Source: Catenibacterium sp. co_0103 (lineage in GTDB: Bacteria > Bacillota_I > Bacilli_A > Erysipelotrichales > Coprobacillaceae). From it: a stretch of 43,246 nucleotides of DNA. The notes under the pieces were generated by a model. It had not been told where the DNA came from. It saw only the letters and a program-made list of their open reading frames with translations, and ran no database searches. This document shows positions 7,536-15,666 of the stretch, in pieces. The first letter of the stretch is position 1; the number at the start of each line of letters is the position of its first letter. The stretch spans positions 1-43,246 of the forward strand of contig NZ_RCYB01000013.1 in NCBI RefSeq assembly GCF_004168205.1, given 5' to 3'. A program made the position numbers and the translations under genes.

Positions 7536-7958
7536 TTACAAAGAATTTTTCAAAATTTTTTCTAAGCGCCGCAGACCTCGCTCGATTGCGACACGAACCA
7601 CTTTTTCATGGACGCCCTCTGCCCGGGCAATGTCCTGTTTGGTCATGCCGAGAATGAAATGGGCGTAAATCCGTTTTGCCTGTTTGTCCGGCAGACTGGC
7701 AATCGCCGCATGAAGCTCCTGCATGGTCACTTTCCGCTCATACAGTTCATGGGGAGATAAGGCAACAAAGACAGCTTCATGCTCCAGCCCGTCATCCCGA
7801 TCAAGGGAATAGTAGGCTTTGTGGCGGTATGTACGCAGCCGGTAGGCAGCCTCTTTACGATCAAACTCTTTGAACATTTCTGCAACTTCTTCCGATACTT
7901 CCATGAAGCAATCCGATGTATAGAATGGGTAATAGTCCCGCAAATTGATAATAGCCAT
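7536..7958 (-). CDS. Sigma-70 family RNA polymerase sigma factor-like protein
   Basis: This 140-residue protein has a C-terminal sigma region-4-like helix-turn-helix: LPDKQAKRIYAHFILGMTKQDIARAEGVHEKVVRVAIERGLRRLEK at about residues 90-135. The N-terminal half (FYTSDCFMEVSEEVAEMFKEFDRKEAAYRLR) matches the small sigma-like proteins (Tn916 Orf7 type) near the integrase end of Tn916/Tn1549 elements, which influence excision and transfer gene expression. The ATG at 7958 follows GGAGG by 5 bases. The frame remains open to 8120 through a palindrome, but nothing supports a longer protein. Confidence 0.85.
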   Translation of the reverse strand: MAIINLRDYYPFYTSDCFMEVSEEVAEMFKEFDRKEAAYRLRTYRHKAYYSLDRDDGLEHEAVFVALSPHELYERKVTMQELHAAIASLPDKQAKRIYAHFILGMTKQDIARAEGVHEKVVRVAIERGLRRLEKILKNSL

Positions 7959-8453
7959 ATTGACCTCCGTTTCGGTTGTTGGTTGACGAGTGACCAAAAC
8001 GAAGGCGGCGGGGAGCGGCAACGGGGAATGACTTCGGGCCAACATGACCCGAAGCAGTCCCATAAGAACGCAAAAGCGCCCGGGCGGCATGAAGCCACAC
8101 GGACGCATGAAATGACACAATAGTTAAGGTTCCAACAAATTTCGCATATATAGCCAGAATAACCCGGAGGGGGAGCTATGCTTTTTTTAACTGGTGCAGG
8201 TCATGGGTACTGTGAAAAAAGGCAAACATAGACACGGCGGCAATCCTCCTATATGCCGCCGTGGATTTACACGGTGTTAGGTCGTCGTTGGTTTAAGATA
8301 AACGAAAGAAACGGCGGCTCTGAAAATCAAAGCCGCCGCTGGTCGTATGGGCGTGTCAAAAGGGCTGCTGTACGACGGCTTTTTTTCTTTTGCCGTCGTG
8401 CGGCAGCTGATCTAAATATATTTCATTACAGGCGCCTTTATTGTCCTGCGGGG
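7959..8453. other. Intergenic region with three GC-rich stem-loops
   Basis: No gene of confidence is present. A palindrome lies at 8032-8054. Three hairpins follow: ACGGCGGCA / TGCCGCCGT (8234-8262), CGGCGGCT / AGCCGCCG (8312-8338) and ACGACGGC / GCCGTCGT (8372-8399), with loops of 11-12 bases. On the minus strand the second is followed by TTTCTTT and could end the ABC transporter transcript. A 17-codon plus-strand frame at about 8178 has a GGAGGGGG site but no recognisable product. Confidence 0.45.
8032..8054. repeat. 23-bp palindrome, copy 3
   Basis: Arms CTTCGGGCCA / TGACCCGAAG. It lies 73 bases upstream of the sigma factor start. Confidence 0.85.
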
Positions 8454-8801
8454 TTATTCTTTATATTTTTCTTGAACAGAAGAAGGTAATTCATCAAACT
8501 GCATTTCAGCCCATGTTACAACCCCTCTGATGGGAGCCACTTTCAAGCACAGATACGCACCATCTGTGAGAACTTTGCTTGTTTCAAAAGTAACGTCTTT
8601 TGCATTACCACTTTCATTATAAGCAACCAATGTGTATTTATAGTTCATCGCACCATGCGGTGCAATATCTGTTACCCATCGGTTATCGATCTGCGTATAG
8701 TAGTCTATATTGGTCTGCGTAGTGAGAAAAGCTACAGTCATAAAAGTAATTGCTAGTACAGCAACGACAATCACAATTCCTATTTTTTTCTTAGAACTCA
8801 T
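8454..8801 (-). CDS. YxeA family (DUF1093) membrane-anchored protein
   Basis: This 115-residue protein has one N-terminal hydrophobic anchor (residues about 6-26, GIVIVVAVLAITFMTVAFL) and an extracytoplasmic domain with the YxeA pattern: DYYTQID, YKYTLVAYNESGNAKDVTF, and LTDGAYLCLKV ... VVTWAEMQFDELP. YxeA proteins are exported OB-fold-like proteins of uncertain function, often next to peptide-antibiotic ABC transporters. It is last in the ABC gene set, 20 bp after the second permease gene. GAGAGG precedes its ATG. An accessory role in resistance is inferred only from context. Confidence 0.82.
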   Translation of the reverse strand: MSSKKKIGIVIVVAVLAITFMTVAFLTTQTNIDYYTQIDNRWVTDIAPHGAMNYKYTLVAYNESGNAKDVTFETSKVLTDGAYLCLKVAPIRGVVTWAEMQFDELPSSVQEKYKE

Positions 8802-8821
8802 AAAGGTTACCTCTCTTTCTT

Positions 8822-9592
8822 TTACCAGCCCTTTTTAGGTGCTGTGTGCTGTGTTTTTTTAGATTCTCTCTTTTCTGGTTTCTGTTTTACAAACATCAAA
8901 GCAATTCCAATAGCACACATAATCAGAATACTAATAAAACACAGTCCTTTATTCCACATAACTCCTTCTGCGCCAGCTCGATAATTGATTAAACCAAGCG
9001 CAGCGGAGACAGGATATATAGATTGTAAAGTCCCATTTGCAAACATTCCTATAAACCCATATACAAAAGCGACGATAACCCCTACAAGGAAACTCCCTTT
9101 ATGTCTGCTTGTCAGAACAATAATGGGCAGCATTGTCAAGTAAAGGAAGAATCCTAACAATGCCATTTGCACCAATCCTGTAAGCGCAGGAATCAAAGCA
9201 AATCCATCATATCCCATGATAAAATTTGCAACGACTGTGAAAGCAAAGCACACAATTCCTAAGAAAAAGGACAGAATTGCAGAAACAATCAATTTACCCG
9301 CCAGAAGTTTCCTAAATGAAATGGGTAATGTTTCAATATTTTTTAATGTGTCGTCTGTATATTCACGGGAAATCATATACCCACTAATCAGCGTGATACA
9401 CATTGGGAAAATCATTGTTACAAAATGCTTAACTACCTGTTCAAAAAGAAATTGGTAGTCCCATACCATTCCGTCATCGGCCATTGTAGTAAACAAGGTT
9501 AGCAGAACTGTAAGAAGCATGAGGGACACGCCAATCCAGACAATAAAATATCTTTTCAGCTTCATAAACTCGGTTTTTATAATTGTTACCAT
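8822..9592 (-). CDS. ABC-2 type permease (LanE/G-like), second subunit
   Basis: This 256-residue integral membrane protein has about six hydrophobic segments and the layout of lantibiotic-immunity (LanE/LanG) permeases: a short cytoplasmic start MVTIIKTEFMKLKRYFIVW, a first segment, an amphipathic stretch ISREYTDDTLKNIETLPISFRKLLAGK, then four or five more segments and a basic tail. The start at 9592 has GGAG 8 bases upstream; the frame extends 19 codons further without support. It begins 2 bases from the stop of the first permease gene. With the ATPase it would form a heteromeric exporter of membrane-active peptides (family knowledge; substrate not shown). Confidence 0.82.
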   Translation of the reverse strand: MVTIIKTEFMKLKRYFIVWIGVSLMLLTVLLTLFTTMADDGMVWDYQFLFEQVVKHFVTMIFPMCITLISGYMISREYTDDTLKNIETLPISFRKLLAGKLIVSAILSFFLGIVCFAFTVVANFIMGYDGFALIPALTGLVQMALLGFFLYLTMLPIIVLTSRHKGSFLVGVIVAFVYGFIGMFANGTLQSIYPVSAALGLINYRAGAEGVMWNKGLCFISILIMCAIGIALMFVKQKPEKRESKKTQHTAPKKGW

Positions 9593-9593
9593 T

Positions 9594-10406
9594 TTACTCA
9601 CTCCTTTTCTTATAAAGATAGACCGCCAGAAGAAGTGAAACAGCCCCAATTACCCCCAAAGTTATAATTAGTTGAGGAGTAGAAGGTATCAATCCCATTT
9701 GAATGAAGTTCTGCAAATCCTCTGTGTCGTTTATAGCAGTACGAGAAGACATTTGCTGGGTTCCCCACAACATAATGCTCGGTGTAGGCAGAGTAAGTAC
9801 AAGCCATTTTGGAAGTGCTGTCATAGAAAATGTTGAGAGCAGGTTGAATACACTATAAAATACACAAAGCATAATGGAAAAAATATAGGATCTGCTGAAA
9901 AATACAATCAGCAATATCAGCGGTAATGCACTAATCGCAATCAATAATCCGTAAATAGCGGAAAACAATACCTTAAACAAAATATCGGTCACTCCGAAAA
10001 AGACAAAACCGCAAAGGATAGAGGCCACAGTCGAAGATATACAAAACGCAATACTAAGCAATAATAAAACAATGCACTTTGCGATAACCATCTGTGAACT
10101 TGTTATCGGAATTGTCCGTAGGTTTTTAAAGGTGTCGTTATCTCGCTCCATAAAAAAGAGGAGTGCTGCAACAATTCCTAAAATACAGGGAAGAAGTAGC
10201 AACATACCAAAACCGATTACGGATTGCCACAGGGCGTCAAAAGCTGCTGCTTTTGTAGCGTATTTGTTTTGCGCCGTGTTCAGATAATAGATAATGGCAG
10301 TTAGTGGGATTGGAAACAGAAAAGATGCCGCCAATACCAACTGCACGAACATTTTTCTTTTCAGTTTCCAAAACTCGCACCGAATCAAGTTAAGCAATCC
10401 CCTCAC
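9594..10406 (-). CDS. ABC-2 type permease (LanE/G-like), first subunit
   Basis: This 270-residue protein has about six membrane segments and the motif ERDNDTFKNLRTIPITSSQMVIAK, matching the corresponding region of its partner (SREYTDDTLKNIETLPISFRKLLAGK). This pairing is typical of LanE/LanG or CprB/CprC subunits. The start is GTG at 10406, inside the 3' end of the ATPase gene (17-base overlap), so expression is coupled. Together with the ATPase it should form the membrane channel of a peptide-antibiotic resistance exporter. Confidence 0.82.
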   Translation of the reverse strand: MRGLLNLIRCEFWKLKRKMFVQLVLAASFLFPIPLTAIIYYLNTAQNKYATKAAAFDALWQSVIGFGMLLLLPCILGIVAALLFFMERDNDTFKNLRTIPITSSQMVIAKCIVLLLLSIAFCISSTVASILCGFVFFGVTDILFKVLFSAIYGLLIAISALPLILLIVFFSRSYIFSIMLCVFYSVFNLLSTFSMTALPKWLVLTLPTPSIMLWGTQQMSSRTAINDTEDLQNFIQMGLIPSTPQLIITLGVIGAVSLLLAVYLYKKRSE

Positions 10407-11313
10407 CCCCTGTTATCTTTTTGAAGTAGTCCTCTAAAGTATCCTCACAAAGATGGACTTCTTGAATCTCAATTCCTGATTCGACAAAAGAACGGTTAAT
10501 CCTTTCCACTGGCAGGGTCATATCGTAGAGATACAGATTATTGGCATCTGTAAGGCGAAAATCTTTGCTGTGAAATGTTGCAGCAATAATTTTCGCAGCT
10601 TTTTGTGCATCCGATACGCAGAAGTGGATGAACTTAGCGTTTTTCGCCTCCAATTCTTTCAGACTTTCTTCTTCTAGCAACTTGCCGTGGTCAATAATTC
10701 CCACATCGTCTGCAAGCAGAGAGATTTCCGAAAGAATATGACTGGAAATTAAAATGGTTTTACCGTTAGTATCACACAATTCTCGGATAAAATCTCGCAC
10801 TTCCGCAATGCCGATGGGGTCGAGGCCGTTAATCGGTTCGTCCAAAATCAAAAGTTCCGGGTTGTGCATGACGGCCAGAGCAATCGCCAACCGCTGCTTC
10901 ATACCAAGAGAATATTGGGAAAACAACTTCTTGTCCCGGTAAGGTAGATTGACAAGTTCCAATGCATTTTTGATATATTTGGGACTCCTTAATCCTCGAA
11001 GTTCAGCAAAGATTTTTAGGTTTTCCGTTCCTGTCAAATTGGGGTAAAAGCCCGGCGACTCAATCAGACAGCCTATACGGGGCAGGATATTCTTTTCGTT
11101 GCCCTGAAAGGGCTTTCCAAATATCGTTACCTCGCCAGACGTGGGAGCCGTCAGTCCCAGCAACATTCGCATGGTCGTGGTCTTACCTGCACCGTTGCGT
11201 CCCAACAGCCCGTAGATACGGCCCTTTTTCACATGAATATTCAGATGGGAAACACTGGTCTGACTTCCATACTTTTTTGTCAGATCATGTGTTTCAATAA
11301 TGTAATCGTTCAT
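10390..11313 (-). CDS. ABC transporter ATPase, lantibiotic/bacitracin resistance type (LanF/CprA/BcrA-like)
   Basis: This 307-residue cytoplasmic ATPase energises the two permeases. Visible motifs are Walker A GRNGAGKTTT (near residues 38-47), the signature SLGMKQRLAIA, Walker B LLILDEPINGLDP and the H-loop SSHILSE. The C-terminal extension of about 80 residues is usual for BcrA/LanF proteins. ATG at 11313 with GGAGG 8 bases upstream was chosen over a GTG one codon earlier. The gene is divergent from the two-component genes, and four helically phased TTGAG repeats lie between them, suggesting direct control by that regulator. Confidence 0.9.
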   Translation of the reverse strand: MNDYIIETHDLTKKYGSQTSVSHLNIHVKKGRIYGLLGRNGAGKTTTMRMLLGLTAPTSGEVTIFGKPFQGNEKNILPRIGCLIESPGFYPNLTGTENLKIFAELRGLRSPKYIKNALELVNLPYRDKKLFSQYSLGMKQRLAIALAVMHNPELLILDEPINGLDPIGIAEVRDFIRELCDTNGKTILISSHILSEISLLADDVGIIDHGKLLEEESLKELEAKNAKFIHFCVSDAQKAAKIIAATFHSKDFRLTDANNLYLYDMTLPVERINRSFVESGIEIQEVHLCEDTLEDYFKKITGGEGIA

Positions 11314-11349
11314 CACTTATGCCTCCTTTTTTGTTTGTGTACTCAGCAT

Positions 11350-11400
11350 AACATATCAACTTTGAGATAACATTGAGCCAACCTTGAGTTTACTTTGAGA
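11350..11400 (-). promoter_or_regulatory. ABC promoter with four 11-bp-spaced response regulator half-sites
   Basis: TTGAG occurs at 11362, 11373, 11384 and 11395, an exact 11-bp period placing all on one DNA face. On the minus strand a TATGTT -10-like hexamer lies at 11350-11355, so the repeats cover the -35 region and upstream. OmpR-family regulators bind direct repeats with this spacing. A fifth TTGAG is at 11432, near the divergent gene. Confidence 0.6.
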
Positions 11401-11431
11401 TTTCAAGGTCAGAATAGGCATTTTACCTATC

Positions 11432-11443
11432 TTGAGGTATAAT
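11432..11443 (+). promoter_or_regulatory. Candidate -10 region of two-component operon
   Basis: TATAAT at 11438-11443 is preceded by TTGAGG and lies 29 bases before the response regulator ATG at 11472. No consensus -35 box sits 17 bp upstream, so activation by a regulator is plausible. Confidence 0.4.
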
Positions 11444-11471
11444 AAGAGCAACAAATAAAAGGTGGTGCCTT

Positions 11472-12167
11472 ATGAACGATAAAAGAATCCTTGTAGTTGA
11501 TGATGAAGCAGATTTGTTGGAGATGGTAAAATCTATTTTTACAAGAGCAGGATTTACACAGGTATTGACGGCTTCGTCTGGCGAGGCAGCCTTAAAAATG
11601 TGTGAGGAGCAAGAACCAGATATGATGATACTCGATGTTATGATGCCTGGTATGGATGGGTTTGCTGCATTAAAAGAACTACGAAAGACCAGCAAAATTC
11701 CTGTCTTAATGCTGACAGCTCGTGGCGAGGCCGAAGATAAATTTGTAGGCTTTGAAAATGGTGCAGACGACTATCTGTTAAAACCATTCTTACCAAAAGA
11801 ATTACTATTTCGAGTACAGGCTATATTGAAACGCGTTTACCCGGAGAAAGAGCGGAAAGTGTTCTTTGACGCTGCTACGGTTGATCTGGAAAAAGCAATC
11901 GTCCAGAGAAGCGAAGAAAGTATTTCGCTGACAGCCAAAGAGTTTCAACTTTTTAAAAAACTGTATGAAAATCAAGGTAGAATCGTTACCACAGGCGCAT
12001 TATGTCAAACAATATGCGGTGATTTCTGGCAAGGCTACGAAAGTACATTAGCAACTCATATCCGACATCTAAGAGAAAAAATCGAGGAAAATCCTTCAAA
12101 ACCAGTTGCGCTTGTAACAATTAAAGGAATTGGGTATCGTCTGAACATTAAGGGGGTGCAAACATGA
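11472..12167 (+). CDS. OmpR-family response regulator
   Basis: This 231-residue cytoplasmic DNA-binding regulator has an N-terminal receiver domain with the acidic pair in VVDDEAD, phospho-acceptor Asp55 in MMILDVMMPG, and Lys in YLLKPF. The C-terminal winged helix includes LTAKEFQLFKKLYENQGRIVTTGAL and the recognition region STLATHIRHLREKIE ... IKGIGYRL. AAAGGTGGTG precedes the ATG. Its TGA overlaps the kinase ATG (ATGA). It probably binds the TTGAG repeats upstream of the divergent ABC genes, as CprR/BcrR/LanR-type regulators do for their transporters (inference). Confidence 0.92.
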   Translation: MNDKRILVVDDEADLLEMVKSIFTRAGFTQVLTASSGEAALKMCEEQEPDMMILDVMMPGMDGFAALKELRKTSKIPVLMLTARGEAEDKFVGFENGADDYLLKPFLPKELLFRVQAILKRVYPEKERKVFFDAATVDLEKAIVQRSEESISLTAKEFQLFKKLYENQGRIVTTGALCQTICGDFWQGYESTLATHIRHLREKIEENPSKPVALVTIKGIGYRLNIKGVQT

Positions 12168-13534
12168 ACAAATCAGAGCGATTTTTTCGCCGCTATATAT
12201 TTTCAATAGTCAGTATCATCATTCTCTTTCTATTCGTCAATATTTTGTTAGTAGCCTCTTTCTTTGCAGCCGCCTATTTAGGGAATGTAAAAAACTCAAA
12301 TTTCCCGATTGAAGATTTTTCAAATCATATCACGGAAACCAACGGGCAATTCAATGCCGATATACAGGCAGAGGAAATGTTAAGCAATGCTTGCGCATGG
12401 GCCATGATTTTGGATGAAAATGGAAACATAATTTGGGAAATGAATGTGCCGGAAGAATTGCCGCGCCACTATTCCACAACGGACGTTGCTATGTTCAGCC
12501 GTTGGTATCTTAACAGTTATCCAGTTAATATTTGGAATCGACAAGGCAGCCTTTTAGTTGTTGGTTTCCCGCAGGGATATGTAACGAATTACTACACTTC
12601 CATCAAAACTCAATATCTTCGGCCGATAGCATTTGGATTTTTAGCCGCTGTCTGTATCAATGTTTTGTTAATGTTGTATCTATTTGTCCGAAATGCCCAT
12701 CGGATTGAAAAAGCTATGGAGCCGATTTTGAATGGCATACGACATCTTTCATCCGGGCATCCCGTTCATCTGGAAGAAAACGGGGAGTTAGCAGAAATCA
12801 ATGCCGGTTTGAATAAAGCCGGTGATTACTTACTAAAAAAAGATAACACCCGCGCCGAATGGATCAGGGGTATTTCTCACGATATACGCACGCCGCTTTC
12901 TATGATTTTAGGGTATGCCAGCGAAATTGAAGAAACTGCTTCTTTGCCGGAAACCACCAGAAAGCAAGCGGAAATTATCCGCAAACATAGCGAAAAACTA
13001 AAGAATTTAGTTGAGAATTTGAATTTGACTACAAAACTGGAATATTCCATGCAGCCTATGCAAAAGCAAACACTTGTCCCGGTAGAATTGGCGAGGCAAG
13101 CCGTAAGTGAAGTTTTGAATGATGGCCTATCAGACAAATATGAATTAGAGCTATCAGAAGATAATCCCGGAAAAGCTATCACTATTACTGGCGATCAATC
13201 CTTACTAAACCGGATGTTATGCAATTTAATCAGGAATTGTATTGTCCATAATCCAAACGGGTGTAGGATACAAGTATCAGTAGGAAGCTGTGATAGAACG
13301 TGTACCTTTTCTGTAATAGACAATGGCTGTGGAATAAGTGAGCCGCAACTAAACACATTGAATAACGACAGAGATATTTCCAGTACGCAAAAGCAAACGG
13401 GAGAAATCGAGCATGGGATGGGTCTTAAAATCGTGCGGCAGATTGTGAAAATACATCAAGGCACAATTCAATTTTCTGATACTGCCCCGCACGGATTAAG
13501 CGTGGAAGTTGTTATTCCAATAGAAATATATTAA
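12164..13534 (+). CDS. Sensor histidine kinase
   Basis: This 456-residue membrane kinase has membrane segments at about residues 14-38 and 153-175 flanking an extracytoplasmic domain of roughly 115 residues. A HAMP-like linker follows, then the H-box WIRGISHDIRTPLS with His239. The ATPase region shows an N-box (MLCNLIRNCIVHN), G1 (VIDNGCGIS) and G2 (HGMGLKIV). It overlaps the response regulator gene by 4 bases. The large external loop suggests direct sensing, as in CprK-like kinases, rather than the loop-less BceS type. The ligand is unknown. Confidence 0.92.
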   Translation: MNKSERFFRRYIFSIVSIIILFLFVNILLVASFFAAAYLGNVKNSNFPIEDFSNHITETNGQFNADIQAEEMLSNACAWAMILDENGNIIWEMNVPEELPRHYSTTDVAMFSRWYLNSYPVNIWNRQGSLLVVGFPQGYVTNYYTSIKTQYLRPIAFGFLAAVCINVLLMLYLFVRNAHRIEKAMEPILNGIRHLSSGHPVHLEENGELAEINAGLNKAGDYLLKKDNTRAEWIRGISHDIRTPLSMILGYASEIEETASLPETTRKQAEIIRKHSEKLKNLVENLNLTTKLEYSMQPMQKQTLVPVELARQAVSEVLNDGLSDKYELELSEDNPGKAITITGDQSLLNRMLCNLIRNCIVHNPNGCRIQVSVGSCDRTCTFSVIDNGCGISEPQLNTLNNDRDISSTQKQTGEIEHGMGLKIVRQIVKIHQGTIQFSDTAPHGLSVEVVIPIEIY

Positions 13535-13636
13535 CTTATAATAGACAGACAAAAACAAGAAATAAAATACTACCTCACATCAAATTTCATTACATTCTCA
13601 TAATTTAACCCGAAATGTACAATGATATAGGGTGAT

Positions 13637-14002
13637 ATGAGAATGAACCAAGATGAAAGAAGGTTTGACTTTCACGGCCTCGGGTTGGCACTCAAAAGAG
13701 CCAGAGAAGAAAAGGGCTGGACACAAGCCTATGTTGCGGAATTAGTAGACCGTGACTCCCGTACCATTATGAATATTGAGAACAAAGGTCAATATCCCAG
13801 CTTCGACCTTTTTGTTAAACTCATTACCATGTTTGACGTTTCAGTTGACCAATTTATTCATGCGGACGGAGGGGCAAGGTCAAGCTCTTGCAGAAAGCAC
13901 ATTGATGTGCTCCTAAATTCTATGAATGAAAAAGAGCTTGTTGTAATAGAAGCCACAGCCGAGGGCATTAAGAAAGCCAGAGAAACGGAGGTTCCAGAAT
14001 AA
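13637..14002 (+). CDS. XRE-family helix-turn-helix regulator
   Basis: This 121-residue protein has an N-terminal HTH_3 domain (about residues 15-70): LGLALKRAREEKGWTQAYVAELVDRDSRTIMNIENKGQYPSFDLFVKLITMFDVSVDQFI. The C-terminal helix (MNEKELVVIEATAEGIKKAR) may dimerise. Such regulators are common next to cargo in Tn1549-like ICEs and control transfer or excision genes. It begins at ATG 13637 (a second ATG follows two codons later) and is preceded by a weak AGGGTGAT site. It is read with the two-component genes, but the 100-bp gap suggests its own promoter. Target sites are unknown. Confidence 0.85.
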   Translation: MRMNQDERRFDFHGLGLALKRAREEKGWTQAYVAELVDRDSRTIMNIENKGQYPSFDLFVKLITMFDVSVDQFIHADGGARSSSCRKHIDVLLNSMNEKELVVIEATAEGIKKARETEVPE

Positions 14003-14021
14003 GGGCCTCTGTTTTTTTGCG
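13987..14021 (+). terminator. Terminator after XRE gene
   Basis: ACGGAGGTTCC and GGGCCTCTGT pair imperfectly across the stop codon and lead into TTTTTTT. It ends the only plus-strand gene block of the ICE, facing the relaxase gene. Confidence 0.55.
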
Positions 14022-14171
14022 CCATTTTAGGGGCTGCCACTAAGTGGCAAGCAATGCCTCTGTGGCCACAAGTGGCACAAAGGCGGCTTGTTGGGGCTCG
14101 CCCCAAACCCGTATCTTCGGGCCAACATGGCCCGAAGTGTCAGCGTCGCTTTGCTCCTTATTTTCATAACC
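14022..14171. other. Gap between XRE and relaxase 3' ends
   Basis: Small stems are present (TGCCACT/AGTGGCA; TTGGGGC/GCCCCAA) as well as a 23-bp palindrome at 14115-14137. A minus-strand frame crossing the palindrome has no known homologue pattern. I see no supported gene. Confidence 0.4.
14115..14137. repeat. 23-bp palindrome, copy 4
   Basis: Perfect arms CTTCGGGCCA / TGGCCCGAAG, 34 bases after the relaxase stop codon. Confidence 0.85.
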
Positions 14172-15587
14172 TTAACGCTCCTTTTCCTGCTTTCTTCCCG
14201 GCTCGGTGTAGCCCATCAGAGTGTCAATGTTCGCCTTGATCGTGATAATCTCCTGCATATCCCGTCGTGCCTTCTGGTATTCTCCATAGAGCTGTTTTTT
14301 CTTTGCTGTGAGCTTGCGGCCTTCCTCCTTCAGCACATCCATTTTAGGGAGCTTCGCCCCGCCCAGCAGAGAGCGCATTTCCGCTTGTGCAGCCCGGTAC
14401 AGTTCAAGGTCGGCCTCATGCTCCGCAAGGAATTTCCGGCTGTACTTCGTCGCCTTATACTGCTCAAAGACCGGACGGGTTTTGGCATACTGAACCGTTG
14501 CGGCCTTTAGCCCAGCATTGGTTTTCATGGCCTGTTCCGTCTGCTTGATCTGCTCGGAAATGGCATGGAAACGGTCTGCCGCCTCGGTGGCTTTCTGTGC
14601 CAACTGCTCATAATCGGTCAGTCCATTGTCCTGTATATAGGCAAGGGCAGCGGCCATCTGCTTAATGTTAAATACCTTCGCCCAGCGTTCATATCCCGGC
14701 CCCTTACCGGCAGCCAGCTTTGCTTGAATATCCACCGCCAGACTGATTTTCCGCTCCGAGCGCCCGGGGCGTTTTTCTTTGTCCTCAATGGCGGCCAGAA
14801 CATCTTGTAAGTCGTAGCCGTCCCCCAGCGTGGAGGCCCGCAGACGGGTAAAGCGTTCTTGTCCCTGCCCGGTCAGCCGGAAACTGATACCGCCGCCCCG
14901 AACCTTCTTGACCTCATACCCGGCCCGCTTCATCAGATTGAGAAATTCGTCCAGATCAGCGGGGCGTTCCGCCAGTGCGGTATCAATAGCAAGGCGCAGT
15001 CGGTCCTGATAGGAAAGCGGCCCTTTCCGGTCTTTCTGCCATTCTCCATAATTCCGATACTTGCCCTTGCTCCGGAGCTTCGGGTTCTCTACAATGGACA
15101 GCCCGTTTTCAAGGCACAGCCTGTCAGAGAGCCGCCGAAGGGCGAAGCTGGAGCCCCAAAAGTTTCGGAATTTCCGGGTGCAGTCAAGGGTGGTGGAGTT
15201 GTAATAAATGTGACAATGGATGTGCTGCTTGTCGGTATGTGTGGTAACGATAAAAGCGTGCCGCCCCTTTGTCCAACGCATAGCCAGCTCATAGCCGATA
15301 CGGTTCGCCTCCTTCGGGGTGATCTCGCCCGGATAGAAGGATTGTCGTATCTGATAGCACAGCACATCATTTTCTTTTTTCTGTTCCCGACCCGTCATAG
15401 CGGCATAGCTGGCCTTTGCCAAAAGGAACTCGTCCGCCACGGTGGCCGGATCACATTCATAAGCGGAGATATACTTTCCGCTTTCTGTTTTCTCCGGGTC
15501 CTTGCCATAGTCCAGACAATCCCGGATAGCCTCGGCAATCGTTTCGCCTTCGCCCGCATGGCGCTGTAACAAAGTTGTGGTAGCCAA
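14172..15587 (-). CDS. MobP-type relaxase/mobilization nuclease
   Basis: This 471-residue relaxase would nick the ICE at oriT and lead the strand into the recipient. The N-terminal domain has AYECDPATVADEFLLAK, a feature of Tn1549/CTn-type relaxases, and the metal-binding motif QHIHCHIYYN with His122, His124 and His126. The C-terminal half is helical and charged. The start is TTG at 15587, 8 bases after AGGAGG; the ATG just upstream is in another frame. It follows the CD1845-like gene and a terminator. MobC and the VapD pair lie further upstream, so the usual mobC-relaxase adjacency has been broken by inserted genes. Confidence 0.88.
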   Translation of the reverse strand: MATTTLLQRHAGEGETIAEAIRDCLDYGKDPEKTESGKYISAYECDPATVADEFLLAKASYAAMTGREQKKENDVLCYQIRQSFYPGEITPKEANRIGYELAMRWTKGRHAFIVTTHTDKQHIHCHIYYNSTTLDCTRKFRNFWGSSFALRRLSDRLCLENGLSIVENPKLRSKGKYRNYGEWQKDRKGPLSYQDRLRLAIDTALAERPADLDEFLNLMKRAGYEVKKVRGGGISFRLTGQGQERFTRLRASTLGDGYDLQDVLAAIEDKEKRPGRSERKISLAVDIQAKLAAGKGPGYERWAKVFNIKQMAAALAYIQDNGLTDYEQLAQKATEAADRFHAISEQIKQTEQAMKTNAGLKAATVQYAKTRPVFEQYKATKYSRKFLAEHEADLELYRAAQAEMRSLLGGAKLPKMDVLKEEGRKLTAKKKQLYGEYQKARRDMQEIITIKANIDTLMGYTEPGRKQEKER

Positions 15588-15613
15588 AAATCATTCCTCC
15601 TTTCCATGAGAAA

Positions 15614-15637
15614 GGGGCGGCCCATTCAGACCGCCCC
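15614..15637 (-). terminator. Terminator between CD1845-like and relaxase genes
   Basis: On the minus strand a GGGGCGG / CCGCCCC stem with a 10-base loop is followed by TTTCT. It lies 27 bases before the relaxase start. It could reduce relaxase expression relative to the upstream gene. Confidence 0.6.
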
Positions 15638-15639
15638 GA

Positions 15640-15662
15640 CTTCGGGCCAGTATGGCCCGAGG
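15640..15662. repeat. 23-bp palindrome, copy 5
   Basis: It lies 4 bases after the stop of the CD1845-like gene and just before a terminator. Confidence 0.85.
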
Positions 15663-15666
15663 CTGC

